This document shows, piece by piece, positions 25,806-35,016 of a DNA stretch of 42,951 nucleotides. The translations under genes were made by a program, and so were the position numbers. Where the stretch lies: assembly GCA_014084085.1 (NCBI GenBank), contig NPFB01000085.1:331-43281 (forward strand), in the 5' to 3' direction. The stretch's first letter is position 1. Each line of letters begins with the position of its first letter. Below the pieces are notes generated by a model. That model had not been told where the DNA came from, made no database searches, and saw only the letters and a program-made list of their open reading frames with translations. Origin of the DNA: Hondaea fermentalgiana (taxonomy: Eukaryota; Sar; Bigyra; Thraustochytrida; Thraustochytriidae).

Positions 25806-27084
25806 AAATTGCGAGGCCGCGAGGCCGCGAGGTCGCACTCGCTCACGCCAGCATCGCTGCCGCCTCCTCGCTGCAGCTGGCTGCTGCTGCCAGCTGCTGC
25901 TGCTGCTGCTCAAGGCGATCTTGACGCCCGGATCTTCGTGCTCGGCCGCGACCTCGAGACCCTCGCTGCGACGGCGGCGACGGCGAGCGTCACTCAAGCG
26001 TGCGGCGTCCATCAGAAGTCCTCGCGCTCGCCTCGCAGTCGCAGTCGCTCCCTCGCTCGCGGTCACTCGCGGCGGCGGGCGGAAGATGCGCGCGAGATGC
26101 GACGCGGGCGGGCTCGCATCTGCCTGCATCGCTTTGCGGGCGGCTCCGGGCGGCCCGAGATGCGGCCCGCGATGCGCACGCGGCGGTCCGCCTGCGAATG
26201 AAGCCTGCTCGGAGACCACCCTACGGCGCGCCGCGGCGTGGCGCGGCTGGAACTTGGAGCGTGGCGGCGTGAGAGGTCGAGCCGTCTATCGGCAGCTCGC
26301 CGGAGCGGAGATGGGGCCGCGGAGTGCTGTCGAAAGCGGGCTCGAAAGGGCGAGGATGTGAGGACGAGGACCGTCGAGGAATTCGAGCACCGATAAATGG
26401 ATGGTCGAAAGGGGGGAGCAGCAAAACAACTTGAATGCGGGCGAGACCGCGGCGTCGGCTGCGCGCGAGCGGGTGGGGCAACGCGAGTGTGCGTTGGCAG
26501 TATCGGGAAGCGCGCGGTCAAGAGTGGCGCCGACCCTCCCGAGTATACATACCTTCGCCATGCACACATTGGCAGCCAGCTCCTCCCTCCTCTACCACCA
26601 GAAACGCAAGCAACGCAGCGAGCTGTGCCAGCAGCCCCGATCCGGGCCGCAGCACTGGCACGGCCGGGCAGGCGTTCACTGTCAACGTGACAGCAATGGC
26701 AAGCAACTCGAAGCTTCCGCCCTCGGGCTGCGCCCACTCGAGAAGCTCCAAAGAGACCGCGCGGCGTCTTCCTTTTTCGGCCTGCCCGGGTCGATCGATT
26801 CCACTTCCACCGCAGGCGCAGCAGCCGCGCCTCGGAGACCTCGCTGCGCGTGCAGCGTTCGCTCGCGCTGCCGACGGCCGTGGCGTCGACGAGCCGCACC
26901 GCTGCATGCTGTGCAGCGGGCGCGAGGAGGCTCGAGGGCGCGCTGCGGCGGGGTCAGAAGCCCCCGCGCGTCATGCGAGCAATGCCGATGCCAGTGCCAA
27001 TGGCGCGGCGTACGTGCCTCGCAAGCGCCTCTCCGCTCGCGCCGCGCCGGGCCCAGGGCCGGGGAAAGGCGACAGCGATAGCTC

Positions 27085-27124
27085 GGCTCGGCTCGGCTTG
27101 GCTCGGCTCGGCTTGGCTTGGCTC
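27085..27124. repeat. GGCTC/GGCTT pentanucleotide tandem repeat, eight units
   Basis: Eight consecutive 5-bp units with only a C/T variation at the last base, lying in the GC-rich core of the intergenic region. Confidence 0.93.
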
Positions 27125-27324
27125 GGTGGGCTCACGGGCTTCCGGAGCTCACGTAGATTGCCCGCGCGTGCCGCTCGCAGTCGCTCGCATCGCTCGCTCC
27201 GGGCGGGCGTGCACCGTGCCAGGGGCTCGCACTCGAGGCCTCGCGCCGACGGGTTTCTCCGCGCCGACCGGCTGGACCGGCCCGGTGCCCGGCCTGGTCG
27301 GGCCTGGCGTGAGCGGTGCGATGT

Positions 27325-27348
27325 GATGCGATGCGATGCGATGCGATG
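27325..27348. repeat. (GATGC)n pentanucleotide tract, inverted relative to the CGCAT tract at 25762
   Basis: Four full GATGC units plus GATG, 24 bases. This is the exact reverse complement of part of the tract at 25762-25805. Confidence 0.93.
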
Positions 27349-27568
27349 AGACCTCGCGCGCGGCATTCGTCCGTCGATGGTGCGCTGTCGACATCGTAAA
27401 TCGTCCCAGGACTTGCCAAAAGAGTGAAAGCAGGTTGCACAAGAGCAGAGCAGAGCGAAGTCACGGTCGCATCCAGAACGGTGCCGCCGTCGCTACCTTT
27501 GTGCGGGCCGCCGTCGTGTCGTCGCGACGATCATCTTCGGCCTGCGGCGGTAGCTGGCTGGCTGTCTG

Positions 27569-27598
27569 GCTGCTGCTGCTTGCATCAGCAGCAGCAGC
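27569..27598. repeat. Perfect 12-bp CTG/CAG hairpin with 6-nt loop
   Basis: A GCTGCTGCTGCT-type arm at 27569-27580, the loop TGCATC at 27581-27586 and an exactly complementary arm at 27587-27598 form a strong stem. It could fold in RNA or extruded DNA. No U-rich run follows, so it is not called a terminator. Confidence 0.75.
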
Positions 27599-28259
27599 GT
27601 GCATTAGCTGCAGCTGCCTGGCTGGCAGCACGTGACGAGCATCCCGTGGGCGGAACATGCGAGCGCGTGGCTTGCATTCAGCAGCAGCCATGCTTGCTGC
27701 AGTGCAGCTGGCATTTTGCATCGATCTTTGAACTCTGCGGCAATCGAATGGAGTTCATCATCATCATCATCATCATCAGCCACGACAGCAGCAGTAAATT
27801 ATGGCAAGAACGCGAGGCCGTTGTAGATTGACTGTGAGTCAGGGCGTCGCCCGGCCGACCCCGGGGAAAGAATGACGGACGGGATACCCGCCGGAAAAAT
27901 AACAAATTGTTGAGTCAATCGCTCGTGCGAGTGCCGTCCAGGCCTGAGTGTACACACGTGCGCATGCGAAAGAGGATTAGAGAGAGACCAGGACTTTGAC
28001 TGCATCAGGCCAGAAGAAGGAAAAAGAATTGTCGACTTTACGCAAGAGGCTCCAGTGGGGTTTTCTACACAACATCATCGCCCAGTGCTGCCGCAGCCGA
28101 GCACGCGACAACTCACGTCGCGTGCTCGATCCGCCCTGCCGCGAGGCGGGATGGAGGATGATTGCGGCAGCGTGACCGCTAACTGCTCTGTGCAAAGAGG
28201 TTTTTCGAGTGCGGATCTTTGGGCATGCATGGCATTGCGGCATGTGCCATGGACGGAAA

Positions 28260-28309
28260 CTGCAGTAGTGGTATGATTGCAGCTGCTGCAACTGCTACTA
28301 CTACTGCAG
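28260..28309. repeat. 10-bp inverted repeat with 30-nt loop
   Basis: Arms CTGCAGTAGT (28260-28269) and ACTACTGCAG (28300-28309) are perfect complements flanking a CAG/CTG-rich loop. It lies about 1.2 kb upstream of the nuclease start. No function is assigned. Confidence 0.6.
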
Positions 28310-29478
28310 CTGGTAGGTCTGACCGTGGGTGGGGTTTTCCTCTCGCGCTCGACACGGGCTGGTAAGATTCCTCCGACTTCCTAGCTAAATGCGGCCCGCT
28401 CGCCGTCGTGCTTTGCTCCGGCCACAGCCAAAAGTCCAGGCTCCAAAGCATCGCGCCACTGCCACAGATTTGCGGAAGGAAGCCACTCGGCCCGTGCAGC
28501 AAATAGTAGCAGGCAGTGAGTGGCCCGACCCCGCCTCGGCTCCACCCGACTCGGAGATTCGGCTTGGGAAGAAAGAAAGGAAGAACAAAGTACTTCTATC
28601 CCGCAGTGGAAACACGCGGGCCTTTGGGGAAACAGTGTGGAGCTGCGGGCCGCGCAACCTTCCCGCCGGAGCCGGGCGCGCGCGGCGGCTTGGGAATGAA
28701 ATGGAAACGCGGCGGGAGGTGACGCGAGCTGCGCTGCGCCGAGCTGCATCAAGCCAATCTTTGTCCGTGCGTGTGTCCGGAAGGCGCGTCAACGCAACGC
28801 TTGCAGCAGCAGCGGCAGGGCAAACATGCGCAAAAGCGGCAGTCGTGGTGCCGCCCGATGATGGTAGTGCGGATGCAGGCAGGCGTTCTGCCGCTCTAGA
28901 AGCGACAGCAGAGAGCAGCCGCGGAACCGCAGAGGAGACGAATCAAGCTTGTCGCGCGAATTGTGCATCACGCCGGCTTGCCTGCTTGCTTGCCTGCTTG
29001 AGACACCGAGACTCGGCAGGCCGCACCGAGGCTGGGCCCGAGGCTGTTTCTGCTTCGCCACGTGAACTTTGAACGCGCAAGGAAGAAAGAATCAGCACAA
29101 GCTTCCTTTTCTCTCTCTGTCTCTCTCTCTACAGACAGCACCAGCAGCAGCAGCAGCAGGAGCAAAGAAGAGGCTGCAGCGCGTGCAGGAACTGCTGCGC
29201 GGAAAACAAATCTTTTCCTCGGGGGTGACAAACAAGTAGGGTCCCTGCTACACGTGCTGATGAATCTAAGTTCTTCTCTCCTGGCCCTCGTTCCATGAAT
29301 AAAGAATAGACGGGGCAGTCGTCGCGACAGTCAGCGAAGGAGCAAGCAGTAGTACGTCTCGATGTCGCGAGGCAACCCGCCGAGATCAGCAAATCCAAAA
29401 CACGATTCGCAGCAAGTCGAACAAGAATCAAAGCAAGCAAACAGGCAAACGGTCAATACCTAAAGAATACAAGCAATC

Positions 29479-32106
29479 ATGATGCGCGGCCTTGCCGCCA
29501 TCGCTGTTGCGGTCCTCGCTATCGGCAAGACCGCTGCGCAGACAACCCTTTCCCAAGGCGACATCGCCTTTGTCGAGATTGTCCAAAGCGGCAGCGATGA
29601 GAACGTCACCCTCGTCTCGCTCGTGGACCTCGAAGCTGGCACAACCTTTGCCATGACGGATAAGGGCTACATCGCCGGCTCCGGTTTCTATACCAGCGAA
29701 GGAATCGTGACCTACACTGCTGCTTCGGCCGTCTCGGCAGGCTCTCTTATCCAGTATGGGTACAACTCTGGGGCCGTTTCGAGCGCAGAATGGGCCTCGA
29801 CGGATGGCAGTCTTTTGTTGAGTGGAAGTGGTGACTCGCTCCTTCTTTTCCAGGGCGATGCCTCATCCCCTAGCTTCATCTCTGGCTTGATCTACGGCAG
29901 CGCTTGGGACCCCACATACGCTACTGGAAGCAGCGGGAGTTCGCTCCCGAGCGACCTGACCGAAGGCTCGTCGGCGGTCTCGCTCTCCTCCGGTGTCAAA
30001 AACGCTCTCTACGAGGGCGACGTGGCCGGCAGCATGTCCGATCTCCAGGCCGCGCTCTTCAGCAGCGACAGCTGGACCCAGAGCTCCTCCGCCATCGCAA
30101 ATAGCCCCTTTGAGGAGTCCTTTGATGTGGGCGGCACGGCCCCGGCACCATCCCCGGTTGAATCAACCCCTAGCCCTACGGCTGGCCCCACCACAATCAA
30201 GGCTGCCCGTGTATCGGCCGTGGGCGACTCGCAAGGTGACGACGTTCTGGTCGAGGGCATCGTTGTCAACGACCGCCGCTCCAGCTCGCGCAAGGGCTTC
30301 TACATGCAAATGACCAAGGAGGCCGCGGACGCTGACACCTCGTCCAGCGGCTCGGAGGGCATCTTCGTGTACTGCGGCAGTGGCTGCGACGCAGGCAACG
30401 TCTTTACCGAAGGCGATCTTATTGAGCTGCTGGGCACCCTTGCCGTGTACAACGACCGCCCGCAGCTGACGCAGTACACGATCTCGAGCGAAACAGTCAC
30501 GGTCCTGAGCACTGCACGCACCTTCACCGTTACTACCGCTCTCGGGGAAACGCTTGCCGCCGAAGTGAACGTGCCCGAAATCACGCTCCCCGTCGACGAC
30601 ATGTCCACCGCTTTTCTCGACATGGAAGACATGCTTGTCGCGCTCACGCACGACATGACCATCACCGACCTTTACCCGCTCAACTATGGTACGCTCGGCA
30701 TCTCGCAGGGTGGACCCATCTTCGCCGAGACCATGGTCGTCAGCCCTGGCGCGGAGGCCGAAGCACTCGAGGAAGCCAACGCCAAGCGCCTTCTCCGTCT
30801 CGATGACGGCAGCTCGCTGTCGTGCCCGGTCCCGCAGGCTTGGCCTATTGGCGGTGAGTCGTCGACGCGCGCGATGGCCGTCATTCCTCAGGAGTCTCTC
30901 CAAGGTACTGCGATCATCCACTTTGAGTACTCTTACAATACGCTCATCCCCACCGAGGCTGGCATCGAGCTCATCCAGAACACTTGGGATGAGATGGTGC
31001 CTCGCGACGCCGACGTCGACGACGACGTCCCAGCCAACGACATTAGCAATGGTCTCATTCGCATTTCCAGTCTCAACGTTGAAAACTACTTTACCGAACT
31101 GGGCTGCAGCAGCTGCCGTGGCGCCGATACGGAGGAGGAGTTTACACGCCAGCGCACCAAGATCTTTACCTCTGCCATTGAGCTTGACGCCGCTATCTTT
31201 GGTCTTCAAGAGGTGCAGAACGACGACGATGTCACTCTTGCCAACTTCATCGAGGGCCTCAACACCCAGGCTGGCGTGGCCGACAAGTGGAGCTACATTG
31301 CCACGGGTACAATTGGTAGCGATGCCATCAAGTGCGCAATCATCTACCAGTCGGCTCTGGTTGACCCCGTCGGAAACTACAGCACCCTCACCTATACTGA
31401 CCCTGTCGACAAGTCGCGGCCTTCATTGGCCCAGACATTTGCTCTCAAGGACAGTGACGACCTCTTTACGGTTGTTGTGCAGCATCTCAAGTCCAAGGGC
31501 AGCGAGTGCGACGAGGACAGCAACGATACCGACGACGTCCAATACGGAGAGGGCAACTGCGGGTACACGCGCCTGAAGCACGCGCAGCAGCTCATTGCCT
31601 GGCTCTCGAGCTCGAATCCCACTGGCGAAGAGACGGACAAATACATTCTTCTTGGTGACTTCAACTCGAACAACAAGGACCGTTCTCTCCAGGAGTTCGT
31701 CAAGGATGGCGAGTTCATTAGTCTCGCTGACCGCGACATTGCCGAGCCCTTTTCGTATGTTTACAGCGGCAAGTTTAGCACGCTCGACTACTTTATGGTC
31801 TCTGCGAACCTCAATGCCTCCTGTGGTAACACCTACGAGTGGCACATCAACTCGCTGGAGTCCAACATGATTGACTACCAGGACTCGCAGTACGGATGGT
31901 CGTACCCGTCGTCCTGCCTCGAGAAGCCAGACAGCTACTTTGATATCGACACCCCGTACCGCGGTTCGGATCATGACCCTATTGTCGCCACGTGCACCTT
32001 CACCGTGTCGCCCTCCGAGACCCCGGGAGAGACGCCTAGCCCTGCTTCCCGTTCCACTATTGGTGCTCTGGCTGGCCTTGCTCTTGCTACCGTCTTTTTG
32101 GCCTAA
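29479..32106 (+). CDS. Secreted extracellular nuclease, endonuclease/exonuclease/phosphatase family (ExeM/YhcR-like), probably GPI-anchored
   Basis: The protein has 875 residues from tandem ATGs at 29479. A signal peptide covers about residues 1-21 (MMRGLAAIAVAVLAIGKTAA). The N-terminal domain (about 22-200) begins GDIAFVEIVQSG with VDLEAGTTFAMTDKGY, a pattern I associate with bacterial secreted proteins. A Pro/Ser/Thr linker follows near 216-235. Next is an OB-like segment (about 240-345, DDVLVEGIVVNDRR and DLIELLGTLAVYNDRPQL) as found in bacterial extracellular nucleases. The catalytic domain spans about 528-840: SSLNVENYF near 530, the acidic LQEVQND near 575, LLGDFNSNN near 724 and GSDHDPIVA near 829. 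It should cleave extracellular DNA or RNA to nucleotides using a divalent metal. The C-terminus (PGETPSPASRSTIGALAGLA then LATVFLA) resembles a GPI signal. It is divergent from the 5'-nucleotidase, which would process its products. Confidence 0.93.
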   Translation: MMRGLAAIAVAVLAIGKTAAQTTLSQGDIAFVEIVQSGSDENVTLVSLVDLEAGTTFAMTDKGYIAGSGFYTSEGIVTYTAASAVSAGSLIQYGYNSGAVSSAEWASTDGSLLLSGSGDSLLLFQGDASSPSFISGLIYGSAWDPTYATGSSGSSLPSDLTEGSSAVSLSSGVKNALYEGDVAGSMSDLQAALFSSDSWTQSSSAIANSPFEESFDVGGTAPAPSPVESTPSPTAGPTTIKAARVSAVGDSQGDDVLVEGIVVNDRRSSSRKGFYMQMTKEAADADTSSSGSEGIFVYCGSGCDAGNVFTEGDLIELLGTLAVYNDRPQLTQYTISSETVTVLSTARTFTVTTALGETLAAEVNVPEITLPVDDMSTAFLDMEDMLVALTHDMTITDLYPLNYGTLGISQGGPIFAETMVVSPGAEAEALEEANAKRLLRLDDGSSLSCPVPQAWPIGGESSTRAMAVIPQESLQGTAIIHFEYSYNTLIPTEAGIELIQNTWDEMVPRDADVDDDVPANDISNGLIRISSLNVENYFTELGCSSCRGADTEEEFTRQRTKIFTSAIELDAAIFGLQEVQNDDDVTLANFIEGLNTQAGVADKWSYIATGTIGSDAIKCAIIYQSALVDPVGNYSTLTYTDPVDKSRPSLAQTFALKDSDDLFTVVVQHLKSKGSECDEDSNDTDDVQYGEGNCGYTRLKHAQQLIAWLSSSNPTGEETDKYILLGDFNSNNKDRSLQEFVKDGEFISLADRDIAEPFSYVYSGKFSTLDYFMVSANLNASCGNTYEWHINSLESNMIDYQDSQYGWSYPSSCLEKPDSYFDIDTPYRGSDHDPIVATCTFTVSPSETPGETPSPASRSTIGALAGLALATVFLA

Positions 32107-32741
32107 GACTTACTCGGCCGACCACTGACTCGACCTGTGATGTGATAAGAAGAAATAGAAAAGCAAATCCATGTGTGTGTTTTTTATCCATCCTTGGCTT
32201 TCGCCCTCGATTACCTTTTTGGTCGTCATTTCGTCCTCGAAAACGTAAATGTGAATGCTCACGCGTAAGGCTGGGCAAAAGTTGTCCCGCGTCGTAGCAA
32301 AGGAGCAGACCATTTTATTTCGATTAACGAGTTCACGTGCAATGTGTTTGCACCTCGAGGAAACAAAGACCGCATGTGCGAGTTGCCGTCATTCTCTCAC
32401 CGTGATTGCTGCGCTGCGTTCTGACCGTCTAACAGTGTAAGCCAAATCCCTCACAACTTGATTGGATTGCCATGCTGCCCTTACATTCCACAAGGTCAGC
32501 CCCGATCCTTTTTCTCATCGCGACGTCCGTCGCAGGGCACGGCTTCCCTCGCGACTTTGATCTTGAACTTGTAAACGTGCAGGCCATCTTGTCATGGTCG
32601 ATCTGCAGCCTCATCTCAGCCTGACGGTGAGCGCCGCCCTCATGTGCTGCCACTCTATGTAGACATCAAGCAGTGCGTGCCGAGTGGCGACCGTAGACCA
32701 GAATTTCGATCCAGACGAAAAGCTTCGCGGCTGCGGCGAGT
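32107..32741. other. Intergenic region between nuclease and COQ5
   Basis: These 635 bases hold the 3' UTR of the nuclease gene and the promoter and 5' UTR of COQ5. The left part is AT-richer with a GTGTGTGTTTTTT string near 32172. I see no convincing open frame or RNA gene. Confidence 0.65.
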
Positions 32742-33698
32742 ATGCGGGCGGCGTCGAGGGCAACACGCGCGGTGGCGCGACGGCGCGCAGCGGGCAGGGG
32801 CCTGGCGCTCCGCGCGGGCGTCCAGACGAGGTTCGCCAGCGGCGGCGGCGGCGGCGTCAATGGAGCGGGCAGCGGCGATGGAGCAGGCAGCGGCGACGGC
32901 GCCTCGGGCAAGACCCACTTTGGCTTTCGCGACGTGGACGTGGCGGAGAAGGAGCAGCTGGTGGGCAGGGTCTTCCACAGCGTGGCAGAGCAGTACGACG
33001 TGATGAACGACCTCATGAGCGGCACGCTGCACCGAGTGTGGAAGGACCAGTTTGTGTCGCAGCTGCTCCCGCTCTGCGGCGCGGGCTATGGCGCCAAGAC
33101 GATCGACGTGGCCGGCGGCACGGGCGATATTGCTTTTCGCATTGTTAGAGAAAGCAAGGCGGCGTCGCCAGCGGACCCGCCTGTGCAAGTCACGGTCTGT
33201 GACATTAATAGCAGCATGCTTCACGTGGGCGAGGAGCGCGCACGAGATCTTGGCCTCTACACGCCTGGATCCGATGCGCCCCAGCAGCTTCGCTTCGTCG
33301 AGGGCAACGCCGAGACGCTGCCGCAGTTCGAGGACAACTCCTTTGACGCCTACACCATTGCATTTGGCATTCGCAACGTGACGCACATTGACCGCGCGCT
33401 TCGCGAGGCACACCGCATTCTCAAGCCCGGCGGTCGCTTCATGTGCCTCGAGTTTTCTCACGTCGCAAATCCGGTTCTCAAGAACATTTACGAGCAGTAT
33501 TCATTCCATGCGATCCCTGCGATTGGCCAGTTCATCGCGAACGACCGCGACGCCTACCAGTACCTCGTTGAGAGCATTCGCAAGTTTCCGGACCAGCGTA
33601 CGTTCGAGCGCATGATCCGCGAGGCGGGTTTTTCTGCGGTCTCTCATCAGAACCTCACGGGAGGCATTGTGGCAATCCACTCCGGCTTCAAATTGTAG
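32742..33698 (+). CDS. COQ5: 2-methoxy-6-polyprenyl-1,4-benzoquinol methyltransferase, mitochondrial (COQ5/UbiE)
   Basis: The protein has 318 residues. The first about 35 are Arg/Ala-rich without acidic residues, as in a mitochondrial presequence, followed by a Gly-rich linker. The catalytic part starts near residue 62 with [20 protein letters not shown], then [20 protein letters not shown]. The SAM-binding motif [14 protein letters not shown] is near residue 121. The UbiE/COQ5 signatures [20 protein letters not shown] and [16 protein letters not shown] follow, and the C-terminus [12 protein letters not shown] matches the family ending. The enzyme performs the C-methylation step of ubiquinone synthesis on the matrix side of the inner mitochondrial membrane. 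Length without the presequence is normal for the family. The first in-frame ATG (32742) is chosen because it provides the targeting peptide. Confidence 0.96.
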   Translation: MRAASRATRAVARRRAAGRGLALRAGVQTRFASGGGGGVNGAGSGDGAGSGDGASGKTHFGFRDVDVAEKEQLVGRVFHSVAEQYDVMNDLMSGTLHRVWKDQFVSQLLPLCGAGYGAKTIDVAGGTGDIAFRIVRESKAASPADPPVQVTVCDINSSMLHVGEERARDLGLYTPGSDAPQQLRFVEGNAETLPQFEDNSFDAYTIAFGIRNVTHIDRALREAHRILKPGGRFMCLEFSHVANPVLKNIYEQYSFHAIPAIGQFIANDRDAYQYLVESIRKFPDQRTFERMIREAGFSAVSHQNLTGGIVAIHSGFKL

Positions 33699-34152
33699 GT
33701 CTCCCTCACACTCGCTTCTTCTCTCCTTTTTTTTTCTTTGGCCTGTTTTTGCCTTTACATTTTACTTGTGGCTTTTGCTTGGAGAGTCCATCGGGCCGTC
33801 TCGTCATTCTTGATTCTGTCCAACCTTCTCTCTCCTCCTTCCTTGACGTCCTTCCTCAACCCTTGCCCCCTCTCCGAGTCTCTCCCTTGTCGCACTCTTT
33901 CCTCTTTTCCTCCCGCTCCTCGACTCGACTCGACTCCACTTCATTCCACTCGCCACGGTGCACGAATCAAGACACCTCTCGTCAACCCGCGCTTCAAGAC
34001 ATCCTTCGTCTTACTTGAACCTTTTTCCAGTCGCCGGATCCGGTCCCGAGCTGCTGCAGCTGAGCGAGAGTAACGCCATTCTCCATTTCTTTGTCCCTCG
34101 TTTCCCGACCCGCACTGGATGGAAAGCCGTCTTGGACCTTTTAGTAGTTGCG

Positions 34153-34198
34153 TTAGCTACTAGCTAGCTCGCTCTTTAGCTACTAGCTAGCTCGCTCT
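34153..34198. repeat. Perfect 23-bp tandem duplication (TTAGCTAC...GCTCT, two copies)
   Basis: Copies occupy 34153-34175 and 34176-34198 and are identical; both contain the palindrome AGCTAGCT. A further TAGCTAGC-type string occurs near 34680. This could be a recent slippage duplication or remnants of an element end. No transposase is nearby. Confidence 0.93.
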
Positions 34199-34213
34199 TA
34201 AAGGCCGAAATTT

Positions 34214-34376
34214 CCGGAATGGACTTGCCCCGGCTCTCCCGAGCTCGCAAGGAAGGTCCAAGCACTCCTGGTCCAGGCAGCCAGCCGGCTAGACGCGAAG
34301 GCTTGGTTGCAGCGCCGGACGGCCGTCCTTGAACCGGAGTCGAGCCCGCGGCAGTGGACTTGGCCTGGCTCGCCGG
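34214..34376. repeat. Imperfect direct repeat, about 25 bp, 135 bp apart
   Basis: GGAATGGACTTGCCCCGGCT near 34216 and CAGTGGACTTGGCCTGGCTC near 34351 share most positions, as do the bases that follow. The significance is unknown. Confidence 0.5.
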
Positions 34377-35016
34377 CGGCGGCGGCGCGAGGTCTTGGCC
34401 GGCCGGGGTTGGCCATCAAGAAAGAGGCTGAAGAGGTGCTGTGCGCGGCGTACTCGTTTGAGCAAAACGAACGAAAGCGGTCTCTGGACCTGCAGCGCCG
34501 CCGCCGTGTGGGGGAGGGACGAAAGAAACATAACACAACTCAACATAGCATAGCATACGTAAAAACAGCTCACGCAAGGTTTTGGGGAACGGAGAGCTGC
34601 TATAGCGGGTCGCCTAGGCTGCGAGCTAGGACCGCCCTTCTGCTAGGGTCCTCCCTCTGGACGGAACTTTGCTCGCGGTCAGCTAGCTAGTCAGGTGCAT
34701 GAAAGCGGCGAGTCCAGTTTGTCCAACGGTGCATAGGACTCAGACTCACCAGGAAAACAAAAGATGGCGGCTACGTCGTGCAAGTGGAGTCTTCGGCAGC
34801 AGTAGCTGAAAGAAAAGGTAAGCGAGCGATCGAGCCATCGAGCGAGCGAGCAGCGGCGGTGGCAGCAGAACTGAATCAAGACGCCGCGAAGAAGTAAAGC
34901 GAACGAGCGAACGAGCGAACGAAGGATTGACAGCTGTAGCGAGCGCAAACCTCGTGCAGACAAAGAAGAGCGAGCGAGCATTCCTCAAGCAGAGAAAGAA
35001 GAAACGTTGAGATAAG

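Larger units (their letters stand above)
24617..29478. other. 4.9 kb gene-poor divergent intergenic region rich in simple repeats
   Basis: This is the largest non-genic stretch in the window and lies between the divergent 5'-nucleotidase and nuclease genes, so both promoters and 5' UTRs should be at its ends. The centre is very GC-rich with many short repeats (TTC, CCG, ATC, CGCAT, GGCTC/GGCTT, GATGC, CAG/CTG). Long open frames exist in several overlapping frames on both strands, for example at 25311-26361, 26401-27349 and 28389-29072. They are Arg/Ala/Ser-rich, overlap each other and show no recognisable domain, so I treat them as compositional. I found no tRNA, rRNA or transposase. An unrecognised noncoding RNA or a poorly conserved small gene cannot be excluded. 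Confidence 0.7.
33699..35016. other. Intergenic region between COQ5 and the p25-alpha gene
   Basis: The first about 330 bases are strongly pyrimidine-rich on the plus strand (COQ5 3' UTR). A perfect 23-bp tandem duplication lies at 34153-34198. A roughly 25-bp imperfect direct repeat follows, and GAGC/GAAC-type repeats near 34826-34925 precede the next gene. Open frames at 34198-34690 overlap on both strands, are low complexity and lack domains. No RNA gene is recognised. Confidence 0.65.

Noticed and set aside
26805..26825. GGTCGATCGATTCC string resembling a tRNA T-arm
   Set aside because: The flanks do not provide acceptor, D and anticodon stems with the right spacing, and the loop sequence does not match GTTCRA.
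25311..27349. Arg/Ala/Ser-rich open frames with repeated Ile-Ala-Ser-His-Arg units
   Set aside because: Similar-length frames overlap in several phases and on both strands. The repeat peptide comes directly from the CGCAT/GATGC microsatellites. No domain or clear start.
28389..29072. 227-codon plus-strand open frame upstream of the nuclease
   Set aside because: Basic low-complexity composition, ends in microsatellite-like sequence, no domain. More likely a compositional frame or 5' region.
30163..31209. 348-codon minus-strand open frame opposite the nuclease gene
   Set aside because: It is a complementary-strand shadow of the conserved EEP nuclease, with no recognisable motifs.
34198..34690. 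Small overlapping open frames between COQ5 and p25-alpha
   Set aside because: Opposite-strand overlapping, low complexity, partly derived from the imperfect direct repeat; no protein similarity recognised.
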